Shown piece by piece: positions 1 through 10,846 of a DNA stretch of 64,000 nucleotides. A program made the position numbers and the translations under genes. A model generated the notes under the pieces. The model searched no databases. It was not told the origin of the DNA and saw only the letters and a program-made list of their open reading frames with translations. The stretch's first letter is position 1. The number at the start of each line of letters is the position of its first letter. The stretch lies in NCBI GenBank assembly GCA_027924585.1, contig BSBM01000361.1, positions 40,192,501 to 40,256,500 on the forward strand. Reading direction: 5' to 3'. The DNA comes from Larix kaempferi (lineage: Eukaryota > Streptophyta > Pinopsida > Pinales > Pinaceae).

Positions 1-1
1 G

Positions 2-553
2 CTTAAAGAGAAGCTGTCCACAGCCCCTATCCTAAGGGGACCTAATTGGACCATACCTTTCCACATTTCTTCATATGCTTCTGATACTGCCATTGTAGCA
101 GTACTAGGACAGCAGGATGGTCAAGTACCTTATGCTATCTATTATGTTAGTAAAAAATTAGCCCCTGCTGAAATTAATTATACTGTTACTGAAAAAGAAT
201 TCCTGGCTATTGTTTATTCTATTAATAAATTTCGGCATTACATTACTGGGTATCCTACATTTGTGCACACTGACCACTCTGCCATTAAGTATTTGATGAA
301 CAAACCTGTCACCAATGCCAGAGTAACCAGGTGGCTCTTGTTATTGCAGGAATTTGATATTACCATTATAGATAAACCTGGAAAAGAAAATGTTGTTGCT
401 GATTTTTTATCACGTTTTACTAACAATGATGACAGTTCGCCTATTGAGGATTCTTTTCCAGATGAGCATCTATTCACACTCTCAGCTCATTCCCCTAGTA
501 TGCAGACATTGCTAATTATTTGGTTGCAGAAATCTCCCGCCACATATGTCTAA
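2..553 (+). pseudogene. Ty3/gypsy pol fragment: end of RT connection and RNase H
   Basis: Reading frame 2 is open from the window edge to 553. It shows the RNase H pattern of plant Ty3/gypsy pol: 'KEFLAIVYSINKF' with the catalytic Glu, then 'HTDHSAIKYLMNKPV' (about 265-310) with a catalytic Asp, then 'KENVVADFLSRF' at the domain end. In the first strand of the domain the usual Asp of the D-A-S motif is Tyr ('SSYASD', about 68-85), so the first catalytic carboxylate appears lost. The frame moves to frame 3 at about 500-550, where integrase begins, so RNase H and integrase are separated by a frameshift. The fragment starts before base 1, so no start codon applies. Confidence 0.85.
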
Positions 554-1838
554 ACGAGAGAAGAGAAAAATCATCCAACAAAGTGCCAGGTATTGTTGGC
601 TCAATGGTCATCTCTTTTACACAGGACCCGATCTTGAGATTAGGAGATGTGTAAGGGAAGATGAGATATTTCATATACTGAAGGCTTGTCATGATGAACC
701 TTGTAGAGGACACTTTGCAGACAAAAGAACAGGGCATAAAGCGCTGCGGATGGGCTACTATTGGCCGACACTGTTCAGGGACGCTAAAAGATATGTTCAG
801 TCCTGTGACAGCTTCCAAAGGATGGGCCAACCTAATAAAACGAATCGAATGCCTTTACAGCCCCAAGTGGTACTAGAACCGTTTGATAGATGGGCATTGG
901 ATTTTGTTGGCCCTATCATCCCTCCTTCCAGACAGAAGGTTTACATTCTGGTGTGTACAGATTACATGACCAAGTGGGTAGAAGCTGTAGATTTGGCTAA
1001 GGCTAATGACCAGGCGGTGATTGATTTTCTGTACAGTGAAATCTTCACCCGCTTTGGGGTACCAAAGGAAGTAGTTACCGATGGGGGACCGCAATTCATC
1101 TCACACCAATTTGAGTCCTTGCTCCGGAAGTATCATGTGCAGCATAGGATAGCTTCACCTTACCACCCCCAGGCCAATGGTCAGGTGGAAAGTACTAATA
1201 AAGTTATTGAAGCAATCCTTACTAAAATAGTTAAAAGCCATCGAAAGGATTAGGCTGACAGGCTTCCAGAAGCACTGTGGGCATATCGCACAACTTGGCA
1301 CAACACCACAGGTTTTTCTTCCTATGATCTGGTGTATGGAAAGAGTGCCATCTTTCCAATTGAATTTGAGATCAAGACCCTGAAAACAGCCACCAAAATG
1401 AATCTGGATGTAACAGAAGCCCAGAAGAGAAGATTGAATCAATTAAATGAATTGGATGAGAAACGATTAGCTGCAGTAGACCAGACTGTGCTGCTTCAGC
1501 AATAGAGATCCAATTGGCATGACCGATTCATCAAAAAGAAAATCTTTCGTGAAGGAGACTGGGCGCTATTATATGACTCCAGATTCAAGAAGGATTTTAA
1601 AGGAAAATTACGTACAAGATGGCTGGGTCCATATTTGGTCGATAGGGTATTTGACAACGGCACTGTTTGCCTGGTGACCATTGATGAAAACCGTATATCA
1701 TTACTTGATAATGGCCACAGACTGCGACTATATCGTAAGCCCATCTCGAAAGATGCATTCATTTCGCAAATTGCCGCCTATCCAGATTATCAGCTGGCAC
1801 CAGAGCAGGAACTTCTCTCTGCCTTTGCCAATCCTTAA
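546..1838 (+). pseudogene. Ty3/gypsy integrase, broken by two in-frame stops
   Basis: Frame 3 is continuous over 430 codons apart from TAG codons at 1251-1253 and 1503-1505. The N-terminal zinc finger has two His ('CHDEPCRGHF') and the first Cys ('SCDSFQR'), but the second Cys is Phe. The DDE core is present: Asp in 'ALDFVGP' (about 895-915), Asp in 'VVTDGGPQF' (about 1072-1100) and Glu in 'NGQVEST' (about 1177-1197). Downstream come 'LWAYRTT' and the C-terminal 'RWLGPYLVDRVF' barrel, ending at a TAA after 'SAFANP'. No chromodomain follows. It would integrate the element's cDNA, but this copy cannot make a full-length protein. Confidence 0.9.
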
Positions 1839-2049
1839 ACTGAAAATTGTATTTTCTGTACATAAATAATTTCCTGCTGTAGCGTATAATTGTTGTTTTT
1901 TTTCCTCTTTGCATTTGATCTTTTTTGTTTGCTGTTATTTTTCAAAAATTTTCAGGGAAGCGCCAGGAGAACAACCAGATTGGGCCCATCAAGTGAAATT
2001 CTCCCTGTGTCGTCCTGCGTTGTATTTCCCTTTTGCCTTAGAAAAAAAA

Positions 2050-3040
2050 AAAAATCCGGCAGCTGCGACATATTTTCCGGCAGCTGCAACATCTTTTCCG
2101 GCAGCTGCAACATCTTTTTCGGCAGCTACATTATATTTTCCGACAACCGCGATATCGTTTCCCATCAACCGTAAAATCATTTTCCCCGTGGCCGCAAATC
2201 CTTTTTCTCGGCAGCTGCAACATTTTTTCTGGCAGCTGGAACATCATGTCCCAGCCATTGCCACCTCATTTCCCAGCGGCTGCCACCTCATTTCCCAGCG
2301 ACCACAATATCCTTTTTTTTTTCGGCTACAGTCGATCTTTTCTAGCAGCTGCAACACCATTCCCCAGCGGCTGCCACCTCATTTCCCAACGGCTACCACC
2401 TCATTTCCCTGCGACTGTATATTTTTATTTTTTTTCCAGCTGCCGTGAATTTTTTTTCTGGCAGCTGCAACATCTTTTTCGGCAGCTGCAACACCATGTC
2501 GCAGTGGCCGCCACCTCTTTTCCTAGCGATTTCCATGTCATTTCCCAGCGGCTATCACCTCATTTCCCAACAGCTACCACATCATTTCCCAGCAACCGTA
2601 AACCCTTTTTCCCGGCGGCTGCAACATCATGTCATAGTGGCTGCAACATAATTTCCCAGCGGTTGCGTTATCATTTTCTCTCGACCGGTAAAATCTTTTT
2701 CCCAGCAGCTGTGAACTTTTTCCGACGGACGTGAACTATTTCCTAGCAGCCGCAACCATTTTCCCGTAGCTACAACAACTTTTCCGACAGGCTGCAACAT
2801 ATTTTCCCACCATCGTAAAACTTTTCCCGCCAGCTGTAATTTTTTCCCGCCACAGTAAAACTTTTCCGTGACAGCCATAATTTTTCCCGATGTCGTAAAT
2901 TCTTTTCCCAGCTGCCGTGAATTCTTTTCCGGTGGCTGCAACTTCTTTCCTGGTGGCTGCAACATATATTTTTTGGCGACTGCAACATCTTTTTCATCGG
3001 TCGTGCCATCATTTTTTTGGCAACTTGCAGTGGTAACTCC
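2050..3040 (+). repeat. Degenerate 21-22 bp minisatellite between integrase and ORF3 of E1
   Basis: About 45 imperfect copies of a 21-22 bp unit of the form CCGGCAGCTGCAACATCTTTT run head to tail. Each carries a CAGCTG-like palindromic core and a pyrimidine-rich spacer. Variants such as CCCAGCGGCTGCCACCTCAT are interspersed. On both strands the array gives periodic low-complexity reading frames (Ala-Ala-Ala-Thr-Ser-Phe-Pro on +, Val-Ala-Ala-Ala-Gly-Lys on -) that I treat as by-products. It lies outside the LTR, in the spacer between pol and the third ORF. Confidence 0.85.
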
Positions 3041-3584
3041 TGTGTTAATAGAAGAATTGTTCCAAACCTGCTAAATCATGGTGCTGATTCACCTCAGTCG
3101 TGCTGGCGAACTCATCATTCTGACCCCGAGGATGCGATGGTTTGTGCTTCACCGGCGGAAGAAATTATTGCCGTATCCGAGTCATCATGCTCACACTTTT
3201 GACTGTGCACGAGTTCGGCTCCGCAACGTCACCAACTGCACGCTCCACCATTCTCCGCAGCATTCCGATGCACAGTCTTATGAGGTATGGCTTTCATTTA
3301 TCACGTGATTAAGTATTGATATCATTTAAACGATATTAGTCATACCTTCACTCGTACAACCATTATACCTAATTAAACCTTTCCCTCGTACGACGTAAAC
3401 ACTAATAACTACCACCTTCCCCAATTCGGCATGGAAATTTCAAACGTTTTTATGTGCTCAACTTTCCAAATTTGCCCATTCTTTCAACATCTCCGCTCAG
3501 CGATTCGTGCATCCTCTGTGCTGCAACTTCCATTTTGGGATCCTGTAATCTGTGGAATAGCAACTTCAGCTTGCAGCCAAGATC
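3041..3584. other. Spacer before ORF3 of E1
   Basis: Unique-looking sequence between the minisatellite and the third ORF. No domain is recognisable in any frame. The stretch 3300-3440 is AT-rich, and the ORF3 start at 3585 follows a short leader. It could hold a promoter or splice acceptor for ORF3, but I see no convincing signal. Confidence 0.4.
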
Positions 3585-6187
3585 ATGGGGATTCCAGTTC
3601 GTCATGAACCTTTCAATACACGGGAACTCAAGAGAAATATTCAAGTTCTTGCCATCTTTCAAGCTGTCGGATGGCTCCATTTCTTTGAGCGACTAGACAG
3701 ATTCGATTGGGACACAGCCCTGCAATTTACCTTGAATATTACCAAAACTCATTCCACGGTGTGGGGGCTACACATAGAAGTCTCCGATACCATCATATCT
3801 GAGGTTATAGCCATCCCGATGGTGGGAAAACCATGGTTTAACCGACGAGTCCCTGCAACGACTGCACGGGAAGAATTTTTACTCGCAGGGGAGCAAGTTG
3901 AAGCATCCAGAAGAGCGATTGCACTAAACTCACTGCCGTGGCCATGGGACCAGGTTGCTATCTTTCTCAAGAAGTACATTACCTGTGAAGGTAGATATAA
4001 AACTGTTTATAATTCTGAACTTCCCTTACTTTCTCATCTCCGCCATGGCATTTTGTTGAACATTCCATATTATTTACTGCATGACTTGCGTCATATGTCG
4101 ACATTTGTTCAGTCTGCTAAGCACCCACTTTCCTCTCTCACCCACCATGGCCTTATCAAATTAATCATTGTAAGAACCCTTGCCCAACATCATATAACTT
4201 GGGAGCAATTCATAACCCGACCTCAGCAACCCGTTCCCTTGCGGGTCGTCCCATTGCAGCAAATACAGGTTCCACCACAACAGGAGGACCGGAGTTCCTC
4301 CATTGAAGTTGGGGGGATGGATGAAATGGAAGAAGAACAGCAATCGGGGGCACAAGAAGGACCATCCAGGGTGGGTGAAACCACAGTAGAAGAACAACCA
4401 GGGGCACAATCAGAGCCATTCGGGGGAGATGAACCTCCGGCACAAGCAGAGCCATTGGGGGATGAAACTGCATTTAAAGAAGAGAAATTGGAGGCACAAA
4501 CAAAGCCATTGGGAGATGGTGTAGATAAAACCTTTGTGGGAAACCCAGATAACAGGGCATCTCCGACAGCAGAAGGTGAAATTGGAGCAGCATCAAATGC
4601 TACGACAATGGAACCTGAAGATGACGGAGCCAGGGTAATGGAAGAAGACATTGAGCTGGTAACAATTGAGTCTTCACCTGAGTGGGTAGGAGGAGGAGCT
4701 GTAATTGAAGAAGAACAGCATGAGAAGCAAGAAAACATTCCTTCAACCTTAGCTTTAGTTCCCTATGTCCCAGCTCCACAAAAGAAAACACCACAAAAGA
4801 AAAGAAAGAGAGCCACCAATGAATTTAACCTAATATCACCAATCAGAAAGAAAAGAACTTGATCAGCTACAGCAGCAGAGGAAGCCAGGAAAAGATGGGC
4901 AACCCTAGAGGCACAGGTTGAGCCCCCAATCCTTGTACCAAGACCGATGGATGCTCCACAAAGGCCAGTGGAGGAAGAACCTGGAATTGAAGGACTTCTA
5001 GCTGAGAATGCAATGCTGAAAGAGGACCTCCAAGTACTTAGAAGGGAGTTGGAAATTTGGAAGGAAACCTGTAGAAAACAGGGTGAAAGAAAAATGTACA
5101 CATTAATAGAGGTTGCAGAACAACTAGAGGGATCAGATTCTGCTGAAGCTGGGCAGGAGGATGAATGAATACTCTGTCCCACCTATGGAGAAATCTTCAA
5201 GGAAGCAGACCACAAAATTATACTTAATACTTACTCAGCACAACAGCCCACTGACATAATAAAGGAAGCAGCAGAAAAAGAAGGTGCTGCCAAACAAGAA
5301 CCAGCACCTTTGAATATCCTTGCTGAAGCTGCCACCTCTCATGACACAGAGATTAGAGAACAGATAGGAGAAGAACATGGGATGGAGGACACTCTGGAGC
5401 CTAATAAAGAATATACTTCAACTCCATAATGTTCCCATGATACAGAGATTATAGAGCAGATGGGAGAAGAACCTGGAATGGAGGTCACTCTGGAGGCCAA
5501 TGAAGAATTCTATACTATAACCCCAGAATGCTCCCAGGACACAGAAATTTTAGAAGAAGAGGCACAAAGGCAGGACAGTGATAAACTGGAACAGGATGCT
5601 GTAACACAAGAACCAGCAAACCTGAATATACTTGTCTAATCAGCCAAACATATGGGAGAAGAACCCGGGACAGAGGACACTCTGGAATTCAATGATGAAC
5701 TCTGGGTTGTAACCCCAGAGGACTCCCATGACACAGAGCTCATAGGAGAAGAGTTGCAACAACAAGAGGATGAAGAGGCAAGCTAGGATGTTGCTACACA
5801 AGAACCAACATCCTTGGAAGCGCAACAGGAACTCCTAAATTTCATTTAAAAGATAAACCTGGAGTAGATTTCATTCTCGATACACAGTGGGGTGAAGATG
5901 AACAGGTACAGACACCATGCTCAGGTGACACCAAAATTTTGGAGGAGGAGCTGCACAATGAGAAAGAGATCCAATCTCAGCAGCAGAAGGACAAGGAAGA
6001 CACTGCTACACAAGAACCAGTGTCTCTAAAAGCAATGATGGTAGCTGCTGAAGAGAGCCTAAAGGATGTTGCTGCCACACAAGAACCAGCAACTCTCTTA
6101 TTAAACTTAGATGTGCTAGAAGACACTGCCCCACAAGAACCAGTGCTTCTACCTCCTAGGAATGTTATTGATTTAGATTTAGATTAA
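3585..6187 (+). pseudogene. Third ORF of E1: globular N-terminus, coiled coil, acidic repeat tail
   Basis: ATG at 3585 opens a 425-codon frame ending in TGA (4860-4862). The same frame resumes to TGA at 5166-5168 and again, with several stops, to about 5840. It shifts to frame 2 for the end (5939-6187). The N-terminal ~200 residues look globular ('VGWLHFFERLDRFDWDTA', 'VIAIPMVGKPWFNRR') and resemble the N-terminal part of plant transposon-associated proteins. The middle is Glu/Pro/Gly-rich. Near 4995-5070 a heptad-like segment ('LLAENAMLKEDLQVLRREL') predicts a coiled coil. The tail has degenerate repeats with 'SHDTEI' and 'TQEP' motifs (TQEP or a close variant about six times). It sits where Tat/Athila elements carry extra or env-like ORFs. 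I see no signal peptide or membrane segment. Function unknown. Confidence 0.7.
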
Positions 6188-6424
6188 AGATTGCCTTCTA
6201 AGCCCCAGGCACAGCATAATGAGACTGCAGGAATATTACCACTACACTAACTGCATTTTCACATACCAGCAATTAGCAGGGGAAGGGGAACAGTGATGAA
6301 GGAAGATGTTGGGTTACTCACAGAGGCTGTTCAAAAAATAGATAAGGTGCCTGAGTTTCCTACAATTCTTCCTCTCTCCATGGATAGAGCTCAGTACAGG
6401 ACTCAGATTTTGAATAATGCAGGT

Positions 6425-6446
6425 TGTTGCATGAGCACATGCAACA
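6425..6446 (+). other. Hairpin just before the polypurine tract of E1
   Basis: A perfect inverted repeat with 9-base arms (TGTTGCATG / CATGCAACA) and a 4-base loop ends 4 bases before the polypurine tract. It could fold in the retrotransposon RNA near the start site of plus-strand synthesis. Chance occurrence cannot be excluded from one copy. Confidence 0.5.
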
Positions 6447-6450
6447 GGGT

Positions 6451-6463
6451 AGTTGGGGGGAGA
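6451..6463 (+). promoter_or_regulatory. Polypurine tract of E1
   Basis: AGTTGGGGGGAGA lies immediately before TGTTGAGCCC. A G-rich purine run directly followed by TG is the usual layout of the plus-strand primer and 3' LTR start in LTR retrotransposons. This fixes the 5' edge of the 3' LTR at 6464. Confidence 0.75.
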
Positions 6464-8083
6464 TGTTGAGCCCAGAATTGGCCCTTTTTAATCATCTTCA
6501 ATCATCTTTCCTGCCCCTGTCTTACACCATTTATCATGCTAATTAGACCTGTTGTCCTCACTTTATTTCCCCAAATTACCAAGGTATGACTAATCATTGT
6601 TTTATCTTATTAATGCTTATGATTGTGATAATTAAAGCTGTGTATCTCTCAATTGTGCTAACACGTTATGATTTATGAAGGTAGTTGAGATAAATGGACT
6701 GCAGGAAGACGGGGTTGAACAAGTCGTGAAGGAAGGGATGTTCATTGCTTGAAAAGGGGTCCTTGGGGCTCGAATCATCAATTAAGGCACAGCTGTGATA
6801 GGGCAGCTGTAATAGAATGCGCTATCTTGAGTATGTTGCTACTCGAGTCTAGCTGTGAGCTAGAAGGACCGCCACTCTTGGGTCAATTGATAACTTTCTC
6901 ATATCTTGATGTTTCTATTCTGTCACGTATTGTAACAGCTAGTTATTTAGGGCGCCTGAAGATCAGAGATCTTCATGGCTGCCCGATTATAGGATTGGAT
7001 GTTATGATTTGTATGTATAAATATGGGGAGTTGCCTCGACCCAGGGGGTTGAATGACAGACAATTAATTCATTGTATTAGCAGCCGAGCAAAACTGTGTA
7101 ATCATTCTTCTGTTAATATAAGGGGTTACTTCTGAGTTAAAGGAATTCGTGTTGTTCAGCCAACGTCTCTGTGTGAAGGCTGGGCCCGTCTTCCACAGAG
7201 ATTGTTGAGTTAAAATAGGATTTTGAATTCATTATTGTGTGATGCTTTGTTCATGATATTTCCTTTTGTATGCAGCAACAAAATTTATGGTGTGTATTTT
7301 CAGTACAATTAATATTAGAGTCCCTTGAATTTGGAAAGTAATACAGAGTGACAGTCGACTGAGTAGAGACTTTATGCAATTCGTGTGACAATTATACATA
7401 GCCTTGTTCATCATGCAGCTAAGTTATGATCCCATGAGCCTTTGCAATTTATCTTTCCTGTTATGATTGTTGATTTCCATCCTGCAATTCAATTTCTTAG
7501 AACAGTTGACTCAATCCTTTGCAATTGGATTTCTAGATTAATGTTCAGTTTATGCCTTATGATTTTCCAGAGTGATTAGATTAAATAGGTGATTGTTCTA
7601 GAATATGAATGATATTTCTTTCCTGCAATTGTTGATTAGATCTGATACCATTTCTTATTGATGCATGATAGAGAGGAATTGAAGTGTAGCAGTTAGAAGG
7701 CAATTGGGATTGCATAGATTGTTGGGATGTACATGGATGATAGAAGATAAAAGTATTCACTTCTAATGGTTTGGTGTTTAAGCATAGATTGTGCACTTAT
7801 CCTTTGAAATAAAAAGACTTTCTTGGGTTGACAATAAATCTCATATGCTTTGTGTGTATTGGTAACAATTTATCTGCATATAGAGTGCTTGACAGTTGGG
7901 TGCACTCATGGTGAGCTCTTGTAACTGTCGTCGGCTGAGGGATAGCTTGTTGCACTTTCCAAGTAACTCGCCAACCCAACCACCTCAGGTGTGGTTTACC
8001 TCGTTGGTGGGGGTCGAGTTACTTAGAACAAGAGTTCGTCTGGTGGTTAGGGTTTTCCTACTTTCGTTGTGTTTAAAAGAACA
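6464..8083 (+). repeat. 3' LTR of E1 (left edge firm, right edge tentative)
   Basis: The LTR starts TGTTGAGCCC right after the polypurine tract. It holds a TATA-like box at 7016-7023 and no coding sequence I recognise. The right edge is set at ...AAGAACA (8083) because it ends in CA and the composition changes there. Without the 5' LTR this is not proven. A length of ~1.6 kb fits Tat-like elements and is close to the LTRs of element A. Confidence 0.55.
7016..7023 (+). promoter_or_regulatory. TATA-like box in the E1 LTR
   Basis: TATAAATA sits ~550 bp into the LTR and is followed by GC-richer sequence, as expected for a U3/R boundary promoter reading rightward. The transcription start is not determined. 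Confidence 0.45.
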
Positions 8084-8761
8084 TGACCGTCGACCAAGTC
8101 AGTAGTTGCATGAAGCCTATCTACGAAGAGGGTATTCGCGACCTCTGTGAGATATTTTGGCATAGCTATGTAGAGTGTACATTTGATAAAAAAATTTCAA
8201 TGAGATTTAAAGGAGGTAACACCCAAACAAGTGTAGACAATGCTGCTCCAACGATGCGCTTTCTCAGACAGAAGCGTCGGGACTTTGTATAACGCTGCTC
8301 CAACTGTATTAATGGAAACTAAAACATGTTTTCTCAAGTATTGGTTGTATATGCATGGTTATTAATTTAATTCATAATGGTTGATAGATAAGAAGCTCGG
8401 CTTGATATGCGTTAAAGCATTGAATTTCACTGAGACATGTTTACTCAATCTATACTGTTTATGATGTGGAAAAAAGCATAATATTGTTATTTCCTTCCCT
8501 GCACTTATTGTTATTAAAAAGTATGGTTTTCTAATTACTAAACAAGCATATTATTAAGCATGGAAATACATAGCTACAGTAATATGATACTGCATTACTT
8601 ACAGAAAAGTGTATTCAATTTTAACACATCCTTAAACTTTTTAAATGGTTATTGTGTGAATCGTGAGCATGCAACACTAAAGTTTATCTGGTTAACAATG
8701 AAGGATTTGGCTGAGGGCGATATGCATTCCAACCTGTGCTAAATGGTTTATTTATGTGACT
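8084..8761. other. Spacer without recognisable gene
   Basis: AT-rich sequence right of E1. Short open frames exist, such as one at 8083-8292, but they match nothing I recognise and lack compositional support. Two copies of GCTGCTCCAAC (about 8242 and 8286) are the only local repeat noted. Confidence 0.35.
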
Positions 8762-10017
8762 TGTAATACTGTTTATCTTTCAACATTAGTTGTTAAATGA
8801 TTTCATGTATATATTTATTTGCTCCCTGACCACACATGCCACGCTTAGCCTAAGAAATAGCTATATGCATATATATGAAATCGCAATCTAAATTGTGATG
8901 TAGCACAAAAAAATGAACACATATATGCTAGTTATGACTTACGGAACAATGGGTAAAAACCCTTCTCTGCATATAGTGTTTTCATTTTGAATTTAATGCA
9001 TCCATACAGTATTGTACTTATTATATAATGACTTAGTGTAGTAATTTGAGTAAGTTGTGATTCACCCAACGCCAAGGGTATGGCGATCACACTAATATGA
9101 AAGCATCGAAACCTAAAAGGCGATCCTGAATTAAATGATAAATGTTTAACCCAAAAATGGGATTCAAATCGAGGATCCAACCAGAAATAAACATTAAGGA
9201 GTTCATTTCAGTTTCGTAAATAATTAACTTGTAAATGCCATATTGATGCAAAAAATTCATTCATGACCATATTCATAATGGGTATAAAAACTCTGTCTTG
9301 TAGATCTTAAAGCTTAGAATTCATAGGGATTCTGCTTAAATGTAAAAGAAATAGAAATAATTACATTAAGCCCTTGTTGGGTTTTGAAATAAACACTAGC
9401 ATAAAAGATTTAGGAAAAATATAAGGGTTGGACATGTAAACCTAACGGTTTACATGTCTGCCCCATTCATACCATTAAATAAAAAGCATGAACTCTGTCA
9501 AGTACTAGAATATGCCTAATACAAAGGCATGCATTATATGAAATATATTCCATAGAACCGTAGGCTAGCACATAAGCCATATTTACTTTCTATTAACTAC
9601 TGTAGACATATAAAAAAATATAGGGACCCCATTTCTGTCTTCCTACGGTAAACAAAATATAATCATTCTCATATCAGTCCCCAAACCATAAATATTTCAG
9701 ATCTTTCAATTCTTATCATAAAAGGAAACATATTACAGAGATCTAATAGTCTAGATGAGATTCATGCTTAGAATATCAATAATACATTATACATCTGATC
9801 AGATCTAATAAATAAAATTTTCCAACTGTAAATCAAAGATATTCTGAAAACACATACTAATATTGTCCCATAACAGTTACCATACAAGTACAACATACAA
9901 ATACTTATCTGAAATCTGATGACCAGTGGAACTAAGCACAAACCTCCCAGCCTTGACCAACAAGGTCTCCTCGCTTCCAGGTCACCCCCGAGATGAGTTC
10001 ACAGTCCCCCAGGTCAG
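8762..10017 (-). repeat. Candidate distal part of the chromovirus 3' LTR
   Basis: Element B is inserted in a target whose right half (26084-26784) is an LTR ending GTATTACA. The left half must therefore lie just left of 10018. TGTAATAC at 8762 is the exact inverse of that terminus and could be its other end, giving an LTR of ~1.96 kb once B is removed. The match is only 8 bases and no second LTR copy exists in the window, so this is tentative. No gene is visible. Confidence 0.3.
9431..9458. other. Perfect 12-bp inverted repeat
   Basis: GACATGTAAACC and GGTTTACATGTC flank a 4-base loop (TAAC). It lies in AT-rich sequence inside the candidate chromovirus LTR. It could be a hairpin in a transcript or a palindromic binding site. 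No matching copy was seen elsewhere in the window. Confidence 0.6.
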
Positions 10018-10365
10018 TGTTAGGTTATAGAAGCATACATATTTTAACTTTCGAGATAAATAAATAGAAACAAGCAATCACAGAATAGACACATAATTTA
10101 CCCTGTAAACTCCATATGGTGAAAAACCAGCACTCAATGAAGATCTTTATTACCCTTCACCTAAACCGCCCAAGACGGGCCAAGTGAGCTAGCCACCGAT
10201 CACCTCCAGGCCACTTTACAATGGAACCTCCTCAAGCCTTATAAGGGTTTCCTTACATGTAATACCATGGGGCAATAACATGGGCTACAACAAACCATGT
10301 TCCCAAAAACATGTGTTGGACCTAACTAACTTTGAATCATTCGTGAGTCAAGGTTAACCCTAACA
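10018..10365 (-). repeat. 3' LTR of element B
   Basis: It is paired with 25735-26083 over its whole length and has matching TGTTAGG...CCCTAACA ends. A palindromic TATA-like CCTTATAAGG is at 10237-10246. It is the 3' LTR because the polypurine tract lies directly to its right. Confidence 0.88.
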
Positions 10366-10376
10366 ATGCCCCCTTT
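10366..10376 (-). promoter_or_regulatory. Polypurine tract of element B
   Basis: Read on the minus strand this is AAAGGGGGCAT, directly before the LTR start TGTTAGGG. It sets the orientation of B. Confidence 0.75.
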
Positions 10377-10846
10377 AAACTTGAGTTGGATTAATCACCA
10401 ACCCCCTTCAAATGTTTAACCGAGGAATCTCACATACATCACCCCTATCACCTAGGTCTTTTTCCTGACTTTACCGGTGAGTTTCCAAGGGTATGCATGC
10501 CTTACCAGGTCTTACAGCCATATTCCCTTTTACATGCAAACAACTCCATTAATTTTTATTTTTTTCATGTGTCTTCATGATGACTATACCACCACCATCC
10601 ATTGATTCACCCTCTCGCTTTTCCATGCTTGTTTTCTTGACCATGATTTAAAACCATACTTCATCATTTCATAGACTCGAAACTTTAATAATATTCCATA
10701 CTTATTCCAAACCCATTAACCAAGCTCAAACCTCATTTAAAAGTTTAAACTATTAATTTAATCATCCACCATCCACCTTTTTATACTTCACATCCACTTA
10801 ACTTTTTAATAATTCATAAAACACTTTTTTCCTTTTGAAATGATGT
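10377..10846 (-). other. Interior of element B, 3' portion
   Basis: About 470 bp of AT-rich sequence between the B 3' LTR and the insertion point of A. No coding signal. It was continuous with 24589-25719 before A inserted. Confidence 0.5.

Larger units (their letters stand above)
1..8083 (+). mobile_element. E1: Ty3/gypsy (Tat-like) LTR retrotransposon, 5' part outside the window
   Basis: The order on the + strand is RNase H, integrase, a ~1 kb minisatellite, a long third ORF, a polypurine tract and a 3' LTR. RNase H before integrase and no chromodomain after integrase point to a non-chromoviral Ty3/gypsy element. The extra ORF between integrase and the 3' LTR is typical of Tat/Athila-type plant elements. 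The 5' LTR, gag, protease and most of RT lie before base 1. The coding part carries at least two frameshifts and several stops, so this copy is not autonomous. The right end (8083, ...AACA) is my best guess, because there is no second LTR copy to compare. Confidence 0.8.

Noticed and set aside
1909-2734. Ala/Thr/Ser/Phe/Pro-rich open frames on the + strand
   Set aside because: They are read-throughs of the 21-bp minisatellite, open in several frames at once.
4223-4738. Ser/Pro-rich 171-codon frame on the - strand
   Set aside because: Shadow of the ORF3 frame of E1 on the other strand; no domain.
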